From Myotis daubentonii (lineage: Eukaryota; Chordata; Mammalia; Chiroptera; Vespertilionidae), in NCBI RefSeq assembly GCF_963259705.1, contig NC_081851.1, positions 16,714,145 through 16,778,144 on the forward strand: a DNA stretch of 64,000 bases. The letters are read 5' to 3'. Position numbers and translations under genes: made by a program. The notes beneath the pieces are model-generated. The model saw only the letters and a program-made list of their open reading frames with translations, did not search any database and was not told where the DNA came from. Position 1 is the stretch's first letter. Each line of letters starts with the position of its first letter. Of this stretch, positions 44,163-56,000 are shown piece after piece.

Positions 44163-45117
44163 TCCTATATAATAAAAGGCCAGCCACCATAAGCTTAAGG
44201 ACTGGAACAACCAGAGATCACAACCACCATAGCCTTCACCCGGCTGGCTCCGCCCCCAAGCAAGCGGTTAGGGGTGGTCAGGCAGGCAGGCAGCGTGGTT
44301 AAGGGTGATCAGGTAGGCAGACCAGCAGACAGGGGCAATCAGGAAGGCAGATGGTTCCTCACAGAGCTGGCCCTGCCCCCCAGCAAGCAGTTAGGGGTGA
44401 TCAGGCAGGCATGCAAGTGGTTAGGTGTGATCAAGTAGGCAGATGGCCCCTTGCAGGGATGGCCCCATCCCCCAGCAAAGAAAGAGGGAGGCTCAGGCCA
44501 CCGGCGGCAACTCTGTGGCAGGTGGGCAGCCAGCCAGCAATTGCCCCGCAGAGGGGGGCCTAGGCCAGCCAAGACATTGCACCCCACACCTGTCCCCAGC
44601 AGAGGGTGGCCACCAGAGGGGGGCAGTGCTGCACAGGTGGCAAGCAGTGGCAGCAGCGGGGAGGGGGCCAGCTGCCTGCAGCCGGAGGAAGGAAAACCCC
44701 AATAGGCCCTGATCTCAGGCCAGGCCTATGGACTCTACCCAAGGGTTTAGAGCAGTGGTTCTCAAACTGTGGGTTGTGACCCCTTTGGGGGTCGAAAGAC
44801 CCTTTCACAGGGGTCGCCTAAGACCATAGGAGTACACATATATTTTTGTGATTAATCACTCTGCTTTAATTATGTTCAATTTGTAACAATGAAAATACAT
44901 CCTGCATATCAGATATTTACATTACGATTCATAACAGTAGCAAAATACAGTTATGAAGTAGCAACGAAAATAATTTTATGGTTGGGGATCACCTCAACAT
45001 GAGGAACTCTATTAAAGGGTCACGGCGTTAGGAGTGTTGAGAACCACTGGTTTAGAGGGTGCAGGCCAGGCTGAATGACCCCCCAAATTAACGAATTTTT
45101 GTGCACTGGGCCTCTAA
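44163..45117 (+). mobile_element. HeliBat-type Helitron, second of an abutting pair
   Basis: Starts TCCTATATAATAAAAGGCC at 44163, immediately after the CTAG end of the previous element. It ends ttttgtgcactgggcctctaa at about 45117. Its body carries imperfect repeats (aagcggttaggggtggtcag). A hAT element is inserted near its 3' end at 44753-45049. No Rep/helicase coding. Confidence 0.92.
44753..45049. mobile_element. hAT MITE with perfect 8-bp TSD
   Basis: 297 bp with terminal inverted repeats cagtggttctcaa and ttgagaaccactg, flanked by the exact 8-bp duplication gtttagag at 44745-44752 and 45050-45057. Subterminal gggtcg and acccctttgggggtcg motifs are typical of this group of mammalian hAT elements. 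It lies inside the Helitron at 44163-45117 and so is younger than it. It contains no transposase. Confidence 0.95.
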
Positions 45118-45509
45118 TATTAAAAATATATATATATGAATTGTCTTGGAAGGTTTACTGTATTGTATCTTTTAGAAAATTGTGTTAACTAAGACATTCC
45201 ACTAAAGAAATCATACGATAAGGGACAGAAGAAAGGTAGGTATTGATGTAGGTGTTGCTGTATCAATTTCATCATATCTATTGACTGTGAAATTATAGAA
45301 AGCTCAACCTAGACCATGCATTTCCCTCATTTTACAGGGAAGAAACTATGGGACTAATATGTGAAATGACTTGTCTATATTTAATTATACTGAGGAAATG
45401 GATCCACTACCTATATCCTCTTATCTTCCTATTTGCCACATATAATCATTGGGCAAGATTTGATTCTATTCCATTCTATTTTTGTTAGCTTGTTAACAAA
45501 GATTAGACA
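45118..45509. other. unassigned AT-rich DNA
   Basis: Nothing recognised. Confidence 0.45.
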
Positions 45510-45513
45510 TAGG

Positions 45514-45898
45514 TGCCATGACCTTCGTGGCGGGGTTCAGAATCTGAAGGAGGGGCTGACGCACAAATGAAAATGTTACACAAGAAATATGAATTTAGAA
45601 GGCATTGGGGGCCAGGTGGAGCCTCTTTATTGAAGAGACACACCTACTTCTGGCCTAGTTCGCCTTTTATTGACTTGAATACACATTTGCCCTTTAGCAA
45701 TGCCTACAGGCATATCAAAGGTAAAGTTTGGTAAATAGTAAAAGGATTATCAGGTTAGGGAATTGCCTTGAGCCAACACTATCTCAACAAGAACAATCAT
45801 GCTTAGCATCAGCCCTGCTAACGCCCAAGGTCCATTGGCCTTCCATGTTCCTTGGTGCACTCTCATGACAGTATCAGCAAGCAGTGGCTTCCCGCCCA
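45514..45898 (-). mobile_element. solo LTR
   Basis: 385 bp. On the minus strand it runs from tgggcgggaagcc to ggtcatggca (TG...CA), with aataaa near the 3' third (tcttcaataaagaggctcc). A 4-bp target duplication, TAGG, is present at 45510-45513 and 45899-45902. No internal retroviral sequence remains, consistent with recombination between two LTRs. It is not related to the LTRs of ERV copies 1 and 2. Confidence 0.75.
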
Positions 45899-45902
45899 TA
45901 GG

Positions 45903-45941
<39 letters not shown>

Positions 45942-45945
45942 AGGG
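45903..45945. repeat. (GT)n microsatellite
   Basis: Uninterrupted run of GT dinucleotides, about 15 repeats, followed by ggtgtgtg. Confidence 0.9.
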
Positions 45946-48900
45946 GCATGATGGACAATCAAATTGTTGTGTGTGTTTTTTTGTCAAATACTTATTTTCT
46001 TTAATTTTTATTTACATTGTATTTTTATTTTATTGTTAAATACACACTTTTTTAAAATGTGCTATTTATATAAATCTGATATTAACTACTAATTTTTTCA
46101 AAAACAATGAATAAAATTTTCCAATATTTTAAAGAATGTTATTCATGAGTAATGACCTCTTTCTATCTTCTATAAATAAACACTTTGGAAAATAACATTT
46201 CAAGAAACATTTAAGCCTTTGGATTTTTTCTTGGTGAAGCTATTTTGTGATATGTGTAATGTAGTTCTTGTGATTTCTGATGCATTAAACTTTAAAAATA
46301 GAAATGATTTTCTTGCTATTACCCCCAGAGTAAGAAGGGAAAGTAGACAGCAAGAAGAATACATTAGAGCCCATGAGTGTCTCCCCATCACTATTTAAAT
46401 GCCTAACAATGTAAGCACCTATGGCTAAAAATACATTTAAACAAATCAATAGAAAATTCTTCAGGTCCTCAGTAAGTATCACTAATTTCTCTGGTCCTGG
46501 CCTGAGGCAAAAAAAATGAATAGCTGAGTGTAGATTGTGAAGATAGGTCACAAGGAAGTAGAAATGTTTGTCAGCTAAAGATAATCATGAATACATGATT
46601 CAAATAAGAGTGTAAACTGAATGGAAGCTAAAAACCCATACTATATTTTTTATTACATTTGGAAACCTGCGACTATTAGATCTCACTAAAATATAAATTA
46701 TTTTTAAACTAAATATAAGATCAAGAAAAAGTAGCTACTGAATGTTACCTATTCAAATGCATTTCATTGCAATAGATTATAAAATTATGAATATAGATGA
46801 TGATTAGGATTTTGTTTTCTTAATGAAGCTTTGAAAGTTATAAAGCTGCTATTACACACTTTTTGAGCTTTCAGTACTGCCCTAGGTAAGCACTCAGAGG
46901 TTTTATAATTGCCTTCATGTCTAGATATTTCTTAAACATAAAATCTATACAAGAACCTATTATGCTAGTGATGATACTAAGGTTTATTTTGAATAGTCTT
47001 AGTCAACTGAAAAGTGACTTCATTTACATAAAACAATGAATACCAAAATAAGGACCAATGGCAAAAATGAAGTCTATGGAATAGACCAGAGTCCTACCGA
47101 GGTTCAGAAGGAAGAACAGCTAACCCTGGGTTTATAATATAACTATATCCTGTACAGGTACAGTATAGAATGGTGTGAGGCAGGAGCCCCTTTTGGGTTA
47201 CATAGGTGTTATAAGTGGTTTTCTTCAGAGAGAGGTCAATTGTGTCTACTGACGTCGTATTACAGAATGGAGTTATCATCCCTGCATATCTTCAGGGATG
47301 GTAGTAACAAGAGGCTCTTATGTGGAAATAGGCTCAACTGAAACTAACTACTTCCTGTCAAGCAGTTCCCGAAGGTGGAATCAAAGAATTCAAAGGAAAC
47401 TGCATTCAAGAGGTATGATCAATGGAGACAAGAAATTGCATTTGAACGGGGGAAAAACACCTGAAAGGGACTTGATGCCCACTGTCAACTTCTTGAGATG
47501 ACTCCGGTGTTTTCAGTTAAATTTATCTAATTAGATTAGCTCTTAATTTAAATTAAACTCTCTAGAACGTTAAATATTTGATTTTGAAATGTATTTAAGT
47601 TCACAATTTACTAATACATTTAAAACACTGGGATTCACACTTGAAAAGCCATGAAATGTCATATAGCAGCCATAACATATTTCATCAGAGATCAAAGTGA
47701 GCAAATCTTACAGACTATAGAGACCTGAAAGTTAGTTTTCCAAATGTGGTTAAAAAAAAAAAAGTGTTGTGTTTTAGCTTCATTCAGTTTATATTTATTA
47801 TAACTTTAAAAATTAAAGTTTATTTAAACTAAAAAGCAAAAACAAAAAAGCAGTTTGCCCATACGTTTCTCCCAACCTGCCCAGGAATCAGAGGGTCACA
47901 CAGAGTTCATCCCAGCCTTCCATCATGGTGATGCCAGGAAGGTGACACATGTCCCAGAGCCCACCACTGTCATGACCTCCAGTCTCACCCATGCTGACAG
48001 TACCTTCTCTCTTCTGTCTCTGCCCCTGCAACCCTGCTCTGGACTTGGCCCCACCCAAACATGACTCTTCTCTCCCTCTTCCATCAGGAACCTATTGTAT
48101 GTAGATTAGGGACCATCAGGGCTGAGAAATGAGGGTGAATGACAAATTCAGTCCTTCAGACCATCCTCTCAGCAAGGACCAGAGAGGGCCCAGGGAGGGC
48201 AGCACTGTCCCATGGCACAAGACAGGCGAGGCCCCGACTGGACATGGTGTCAATTCTAGGGGAAGGCAGGAGGAGAAAGAGGGAAAGTTAAATGTCCTGG
48301 AGTCAAAGGATTTGTACAAGAGGAACAAGGTTCCCTCTGGGCTCTTTCATTGCCATCTAATGACCCTAGCTGGGCCAAAGTATATAAATTGATTATAACA
48401 CTTCACCTGTAAAATGGGCCGACATTGCTACTGATGTCTCTTCCCAATGAAGTTGTGCATCTGAGAGGGAGGTTGTCCAGGTCAGAGGGGTTGTGCAGGT
48501 CATACCCGGGACTTGTGAGGATCACAACCTGCTTTATGGCGTGAAGGGACAGAAACAGGCAGAGAGGAAATGAAAAGCTGCTCCAGTTGGGAGAGACGCA
48601 GAAACATAAAATGTGTGATTCATGCTGGAGGTGAGGCTGAGTGAGAATACAATATTATTTTCCTAGAGATATGACTCCTTTAATTTTGCTGGAGTTATTT
48701 GCTTTGTACAGTAAACCAGAGACTATTTTTATCAACCTAGGGGAGGAAATGAGGGCCCAATCCCTGGGTTGCTGACTGGGAAGTGATTTATTTGAAACAA
48801 AGTTTGACCCTTTGCTGATAACAGAGTCTAAAGGGGGCCTTGGGCCCTGCTCTTGTCTGAGCTCAGCACCTCAGTCCTCAGTGACATGGGGACAGCTGAG

Positions 48901-49916
48901 GGCACCTGGGCTCCACTAAACCAGGCCCAGCCACACAAAAGAAACCAACACCGGGCCGGGCGGGAAGGACATCCTCTCCAGCTTTCCTGGGTCACCAGAC
49001 CTCCGGCCTGGGGTCACAGAGTCCTAGGTAGCACCACCTGAACTGCCAGCGAGCACAATGGACACTTTGTGCATGACGTCCGGCCAGGCCTGTCATACAC
49101 TTCCCATTCAGGGTCACATGGTGCAGGACTCATCAAACAGACCCATCTGCAGAACAGTTGTATTTGGATTTTCTCAACACAGCTCACACTGTTTGGAAGA
49201 CACAACTCATCTCTTTGCAGATTTACTGTTTGATTTGCTGGAGTTTCCTGACCAAGAAACAGCCCTTCCCTATGGACAGCATGTCTGCCTCTTCTATTTC
49301 CAAAGCATCTGCTTTCTTAATTCCAGGGGGACCATCCAGACACCTGACATCAGCCTCTCCCAGAACCTCTAAGGCAGCCAGGAGAGGAGCTGCCATCCAG
49401 GAGGGGTAGCCGGGCAGCAGGCCAGTTAGTGGGGGGCTTTGGGAGGGGTTGACCCACACTACCTGACCCCCTCTCCCTGCAGGCTTGAAGCCAGGAGCAA
49501 AGAGCATGGGGCTGCCCCACATTCAATGGTCACAATTCCTGGTCCCCAAGTAAGAAATGAATCAGAGCTCAAGGATTAGGATCATCAGAGCATGCACAGC
49601 CCTGAGATGGGGTCCCCTGGCACCACCGAAAGTAGTACCAGGTGGGTGAACATGAGATGAGGTGTCAGGACCACTGCCAGTCAACTGGCCACCAGAGGCC
49701 TGAGGGCAGGCTAGTGGGGAAAGGTGGACAGGAGGCACATCCTAGTGTGAACCGGGTCTGCTGTCAGGATCCTCTCCCCCTCTGAGGCAGCTCACAGAGC
49801 AACTACTGCATTTCTGAACCAAAAATCAACACACAGGTTTTGACAAAAATATTTTTTTGTCATTTGTGAATTTAGATATTTGGGATGTCCTAAAGAGGTT
49901 TTAAAAGTCATATGTA
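45946..49916. other. unassigned DNA, AT-rich then moderately GC-rich
   Basis: About 4 kb with no recognisable gene or named repeat. 46000-47850 is AT-rich with no long frame. 47850-49560 has more balanced composition and several frames of 60-105 codons (for example 49058-49372), none with a visible domain, signal peptide or splice-supported structure. Confidence 0.5.
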
Positions 49917-50073
49917 GCCCTAGCTGGTTTGGCTCAGTGGATAGAGCGTCAGCCTGTGGACCAAAAGGTCCCAGGTTCGATTCTGGCCAAGAGCACATGC
50001 CTGGGTTGCAGGCTCCATCCCCAGCAGGGCGTGTGCAAAAGGCAGCCAATCAATTATTCTCTTTCATCATTGA

Positions 50074-50123
<50 letters not shown>

Positions 50124-50170
50124 CCCCCTTCTTCTTTGAAATCAATAAAAATATTTCTTAAAAAATAAAA
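49917..50170 (+). mobile_element. Ves-type SINE
   Basis: Starts gccctagctggtttggctca at 49917 and ends with a (CT)n run (50083-50120) and gaaatcaataaaaatatttc. It is flanked by the duplication tcatatgta at 49908-49916 and 50172-50180. It inserted just upstream of the ERV flank F. Confidence 0.93.
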
Positions 50171-50190
50171 ATCATATGTATTTATATGTA

Positions 50191-50503
50191 AATCAATCAG
50201 GTTTATTACAAAAATAACATTTTATAAAATCTGAAAAGAGCCCTTCACTCCCGAACTCATTGAACACATGTGTGCCCCTCCATGTTCCTCCCTGGACCTG
50301 GGTCTTTGGGGGGAGGGCCTTCACAGTTTACCTTTCAGGAGCTGAAAGGGGCTGGGAGACAGACAGGAGAACAAGAGCCACATTTTATTTCAGAAGATAC
50401 CCAAAGCCATGGAGAACACAGGCTTGGTGATATGAAGAGGGGGTGACAGTTACTACATGGGCTCCTATTCCTGCCATAACAACTAACTCAAACGGAGTGG
50501 CCC
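50191..50503 (+). repeat. duplicated flank F, copy next to ERV copy 2
   Basis: Matches 19827-20133 at about 95%. The match ends precisely at the 5' LTR boundary (gtggccc then tgtactggg); in the other copy the same point reads gtggccctcaccac, which is the uninterrupted form of the site. Confidence 0.8.
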
Positions 50504-50875
50504 TGTACTGGGCTGCATATCGGGGCACGCTGTACTGTCTGTTTCTGGAACAGACAGATAGGAAAGTACTGACATCAGGTCATTCCTTGAGTTATGGTCT
50601 CATGGTCCCTCCTCAATATACTGTGCTCTCTGTTCCCAGAAAACATAGATAAGAAGGTGATAATGCTATACTGTGTTGGGAACAAATTGCGTAAAGAAGG
50701 CTTTGTAACTTTGTAGTTTTTGCAAATAAATAGGCTGTAACGCTTGCGGTCATTGCTGCAGTTCAGCCTTTGCTTTGGCAGAGTGCTGGGACTGCAGACA
50801 GCTGGCCAGCTTAATAAAGTTTCCTAAATTTAAATTCTGAGTCGGTGGTCTATCTCGCTGAGCCAACCCATAACA
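50504..50875 (+). repeat. 5' LTR of ERV copy 2
   Basis: 372 bp, TGTACTGGGC...CCATAACA. The polyadenylation signal aataaa lies at about 50812-50817 (cttaataaagtttcc). The LTR ends two bases before the primer binding site. Confidence 0.95.
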
Positions 50876-50877
50876 TT

Positions 50878-50895
50878 TGGAGGCCCCAGCGAGAT
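50878..50895 (+). promoter_or_regulatory. primer binding site, tRNA-Thr type
   Basis: TGGAGGCCCCAGCGAGAT starts two bases after the LTR. It is complementary to the 3' end of a mammalian tRNA-Thr (TGT isoacceptor) as I recall that sequence, apparently over all 18 bases. It would prime minus-strand DNA synthesis. Confidence 0.75.
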
Positions 50896-51448
50896 ACCCA
50901 GCAGGCATGAGAGGGACCCCATGTTTAGGGCAGGAGGCTCTCCCCCGGCAGGGAGGAGAGGGACCCCCTATTCAAGGCAGGAGGATCTCCCCCACTTGTC
51001 GCCGGGCACTCAGCGAGATACCCCACACCTGTGGAGAACGACTACCAAGGAGGCCTCCACTCCACCCAAAACTTTCAATTCGGAAACGGAGCCACCTGGA
51101 CTCTCGAGAGAGGTAAGGACCGGTCGTTAACAGGAATTGGGACGTCCCACGGAAGGACCTATACGGAGGGCTGGACGCAGCGGTATTCCTGGTCCTAACC
51201 CGCTGCCACGACAGTGGCAGGGGTCCCTGGTTAGTGCGGCTGTAGGCTGCACTGGGTTTGACTGTCTGGTATTTGTTTGTCTTGGTATTTATTGTCAAAA
51301 AGTTGTTTGCCTCTGTGTACACCCTGCTACAATGTTTTTTGAAAGATTTTCAGGAATTCAAGGAGCGAGCTGCAGGTTCGGGGCAAACTTAGGTTGCATT
51401 TGGCTGATTTATTTTGTCTTTGTTCTTTGTTGTCTTTGTCTTTGTCAA
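50896..51448 (+). other. retroviral leader
   Basis: Untranslated leader between the primer binding site and gag, expected to hold the splice donor and packaging signal. A short direct repeat (gagagggaccccatgtt / gagagggacccccta, followed by caggaggatctccc-like sequence) is visible at 50908-50990. I cannot fix the donor site. Confidence 0.6.
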
Positions 51449-53099
51449 ATGGGATAGGGTCAGTCATCTTCGTCGACCCCCTATCAATCAGGCCCTCTCC
51501 TAGTGAGTGGAAGGGGAGCTTGATCACCTCCCGGGAAGCCATAGAGCTCCCTTAGATAATTAGTCAGGAATTGGTTGGATTGTTTAAACTTTGAATAAAC
51601 ATTTGGTAGAAGTCAAAAACTCGGACTGTCTGGTGTATGAATGTAAGTATGAGAGTCTGTGTGAAGTGAAAGAAACTGAAGTTCTGGGGTAGATTTAAAA
51701 GTTATAATGTTAATGCTTTTTGATTTACAGCGATTCTGTGAACAGGAGTGGCCCACTTTCCAGGAGGGGTGGCTGGATACAGGGTCTTTTGATCTGACCA
51801 CTGCCTACCGGGTCCATTATGTCATATACGGCCGTCCAGGGCATCCTAATCAAATTCCTTATATTCACGTTTGGGTTGACATATTGTCCATGAAACCCCG
51901 GTGGATGACGGCATGCCTCCCGAGGGGAAAATTGGGACAGAAACAGACAGTCCTCTTGGCTTTGGCCCAGAAGGACAAAACTCCCCCTGTTCTCCAGGGT
52001 CCAAGTGAGGAGGCACTCCCCAGGGTCAGGCCTCCCCCGTATGCTCCCCCACCCGCCGGCCCGACGGTGGCTAAAGACCCTGGCCCAGAACCTCTGCCAC
52101 CTCCACAGCCGGTTTCTTTTCCTCCAAAAACACCAGTCCAGGACCTGGCTTCGTTCTCCCCTCCTCACACTAGGCAAGGGATAGTGTATGGAGAGAGAGA
52201 AGGAGAGGGGGAGAACCTGCAGGACCCAGCGGCATCTGCCAGTCCTGCAGTTCCTATGCTGCCACTATGGCAGGCAGGCCCTTTAGATTTGGTTTCAGAC
52301 GGGCAACCTTTCATGGTCTATGTCCCCTTTTCTACCAGTGACCTGTACAATCGGAAGAACCAGAATCCTTGATTCCTCCAGAACCCACTCTTTTAGAGTC
52401 TGTGTTTTTTTTTACCCATCAATCTACCTGGGATAATTGCCTACAGTTGATGCAAACTCTTTTCACTTCAGAGGAGAGAGAGTCAAGGCAGAAGGGAGGA
52501 GATTTGTACTGGGTCCGGATGGGCAGCCTACCTCTGACCAAGACAGATTAGAGGCTGTGTTTCCCTCCAGGAAACCTAACTGGAATCCCAATAGTGCAAG
52601 GGGAAAGGAGGCTCTCTATCAGTATCACCAGACTCTATTGGGGGCATCCAAGCTGTTGCTCAGAGACCCACAAACCTCTCTAAGGTGACAGAGACAGTCC
52701 TGACCCTAAAGCCCCGGAAAGTCAAAGGGCTGTCATTGTAGCATTTGTTTCCCAGTCGGCTCCAGATATTAGAAAAAATTGCATAAGTTAGAAGGCTTTG
52801 AGGGGAAATCAATCTCTGAGTTGGTTGAGGTGGCCCAGAAGGTTTTTAACAATCGGGAGGACCCTACAGCAGGTTTAAACACCCAGATGGCCAAGGTCCT
52901 CCTGGCCCTAAATGAGGAAAAAGGCCCAAGGGGCCAGAGTGACAATAAAAATAAAGAAAAGACTCGTGGGAGAAAAGGAGTCCAACCCAGGCTTGGAAAA
53001 AATCAGTGTGCACTTTGCAAAAAGGAAGGACACTGGAAAAGGGAGTGCCCTGAACGTGCGGGGGAACCGACTCCCGTGCTGGTGGAGGAGGTGGATTAG
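51449..53099 (+). pseudogene. gag: ERV copy 2 gag, degenerate
   Basis: Gag would form the virion core. The likely start is ATG at 51449 followed by Gly, the myristoylation position, but the third codon is TAG. A frame open from 51707 to 52372 holds the later matrix part (HYVIYGRPGHPNQIPYIHVW), a Pro-rich region with the PPPY late motif (52031-52042) and the capsid N-terminus (FSTSDLYN), ending in TGA. Capsid continues in another frame (52437-52688, TSEERERVKAEGRRF-like and ALYQYHQTLLGASK). Nucleocapsid at 52779-53099 has one CCHC knuckle (CALCKKEGHWKREC, 53007-53048) and ends in TAG. At least two in-frame stops and two frame shifts make it inactive. Confidence 0.93.
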
Positions 53100-56000
53100 G
53101 GTTGCAGGGCTCAGCTGGCCCCCAAGAGCCCGGGATAACTCTGACAGTGGGGGGCCAAGAGGTGGACTTCCTTGTGGACACGGGAGCCACCTTCTCTGTC
53201 TTGCAACAGCCAGTGGATCCGGTCTCTAAGACCAAAATCGCCATCAAAGGGGCAACTGGAAAAGTGAAATCCTACCCATGGACTGAAGGTCGGATCAGCG
53301 ACCTAGGAAACGGCTCAGTGACTCACTCATTCCTAGTAATGCCAGAGTGCCCTTACCCTCTGCTAGGCTGGGACTTGCTGAGTAAATTACGGGCCACAAT
53401 CTCTTTTGAAGGGCCAGGGCCAGAGGTCAAATTGCAAGACCCAGGGACTGCGGGGATCTATCTCCTGACATTGCCCTTACAGGAGGAATATTTACTACAT
53501 GAGGAGGAGCCTGGGGAAGTCTCAGCAGATGCCTATCTCCAACAACTAAGACAGGCTATCTTGGGAGTTTGGGCAGAGGACAATCCGCCAGGGTTAGCTA
53601 AACACCGGCCTCCAATTGTAGTCCAGCTGACCAGCAGTAACACCCCAGTCAGAGTCCAGCAATATCCAATGAGCCAGAAAGCAAGAGTGGGAATTGCCAG
53701 GCACATTAAGAGGCTGAAAGAGGCTGGAATCTTGATTCCTTGCCAATCTGCTTGGAACACTCCCCTGTTGCCAGTACAGAAACCAGGGACTGAGGATTTC
53801 AGGCTGGTGCAAGACTTAAGGGAAGTAAATAAGAGGGTTGAGACTATCCATCCCAGGGTTCTGAACCCTTACACTCTTCTCAGCCTCCTCAAGCCAGAAC
53901 ACCGGTTCTATACTGTTTTAGACCTAAAGGATGCCTTTTTCTCCCTTCCCCTGGCAAAGCAGAGTCAACCTATTTTTGCCTTCGAGTGGGTGGACCCGAC
54001 AGAGGGAGAGTCTGGACAGTTAACTTGGACTAGGTTGCCACAAGGGTTTAAGAACTCACCCACTCTGTTCGATGAGGCCCTAAACCAAGACCTCCGGGAG
54101 TTCCGTCAGGACCATCCACGGGTGACTCTGCTCCAATATGTAGACGACCTCCTACTGGCCACGGAGGAGTAACAGGACTTTAGACAGGCCACTCGAGAGT
54201 TGCTGACCACCCTAGATCATTTGGGGTATCGCATCTCAACCAAGAAAGCTCAGCTATGCACTACCCGAGTAACATATTTGGGTTACAACATAGAAGGGGG
54301 TAGGCGAACTTTATCCAGTAGCAGAATAAAGGCCATCTTGTCAATCCCCAGGCCTACCACCAAAAGGCAAGTCCGGGAGTTCCTCGGGGCAATGGGTTAT
54401 TTCAGGCTATGGATACTAGGTTTTGCAGAAATTGCAAGACCACTATACTCTGGAACGGGGAGAAAGGAGGCTGCCCTGGTCTGGACAGAAAAGGAAGAAG
54501 AGGCTTATAAAAGACTGAAAGAAGCCCTGATAAGCGCCCCAGCACTCGCCCTGCCAGACCTAACCAAACCCTTTCAGCTATATGTAGCTGAGAACAAAGG
54601 GGTGGCGAAAGGGGTTCTCACACAACCCCTAGGACGATGGAAACGCCCCGTAGCCTATCTCTCTAAGAGACTTGACCCAGTGGCCTCAGGATGGCCCAAC
54701 TGCTTGAGAGCCATTGCAGCCACCGCCCTCCTGGTAAAGGAAGCCTCAAACCTAACCTTTGTCCAAAATCTCCAAGTAGTTGCTCCGCATGCAGTTGAGA
54801 CCCTATTAAGGAGCCCCCCGGAGAGGTGGATGTCCAACGCCCGCATTACCCAGTACCAGGTGTTACTGCTAGACCCACCACGAGTCAGCTTCCTGAAAAC
54901 AGCTGCCTTGAACCTGGCCACACTCCTCCCTGACGAGGAGGCAGAGCCCCCTTTGCATGACTGCGAGGAGACATTGACTGCCCTCACTTCCTCCGAGAGG
55001 ACCTTGTGGACCAGCCCCTGCAGAATCCAGATGAGACCCTCTACACAGACGGGAGCAGCTTCATACAGGAAGGTACCCGGTATGTGGGGGCGGCAGTGGT
55101 GACACAAAAGGAGGTTATCTGGGCACAGGCCTTAGGACGAGGCACCTCAGCCCAAAAGGCAGAACTTACAGCACTCACTCAGGCCCTCCGGTGGGGAAAA
55201 GGAAAAAGAGTGAACATTTTCACAGACAGTCGGTATGCTTTCGCCACTGTACACGTGTGTGGGGTCCTATATCAGGAAAGAGGCCTCCTGACCTCAGGAG
55301 GAAAGGACATTAAAAATGCTTCTGAGATACTTAACCTCCTGGCAGCCACATGGGGGCAAAAGAAGTGGCAGTAATTCATTGCCGGGGGCACCAGAAGGGT
55401 ATTAGTCCTGAAGCATAGGGAAATTGACTTGCAGACCAAACCGCCAAGGACGTGGCTAAAAGACCAGTAGGGCCCCTAGAAGTTCTCGTAGCCCTGCCAG
55501 CACGAAGGCTCCCAGAGAAGCCTACTTATGTGACGGGGGAGCAGAGGCTAGCTGTGAAACTAGGGGCCCAGGAAGGAGAGGCTGGATGGCTAATCCTGCC
55601 GGTCGGGAGGCCTATAGTGCCAGAAGCCCTGGGGCAGACCATCGCTTCCCAGACCCACCAGAGCACCCACCTGGGGAAAACGAAGCTATCAAAACTACTG
55701 GGAAGAGAATTTTACATCCCAGGGCTCCAGAAAATATCCCAAGATGTGGCTAGGAGGTGCCAAGTGTATGCCCGGGTAAACCAAGGGCCCCCTGTTGTGG
55801 CCGCGCCAGGACAGCGATTCCGAGGACAGAACCCTAGAAAACACTGGGAAGTGGACTTCACCGACAAGGACAAGAAGGGTATAAATACTTGCTGGTTTTC
55901 ATTGATACCTTCTCTGGCTGGCCTGAGGCATACCCAACCAAGGCAGAGACAGCACAGGTAGTAGTTAGAAAACTCCTCACTGAAATTGTCCCCCGGTTTG

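Noticed and set aside
48853..49409. Series of short plus-strand frames suggestive of exons
   Set aside because: No conserved motif, splice-site pattern or continuous product could be recognised.
49917..49990. tRNA gene-like sequence (ggctcagtggatagagcgtc, gguucga-like B box)
   Set aside because: It is the tRNA-derived head of a Ves SINE, with a CT tail and a target duplication; not an independent tRNA gene.
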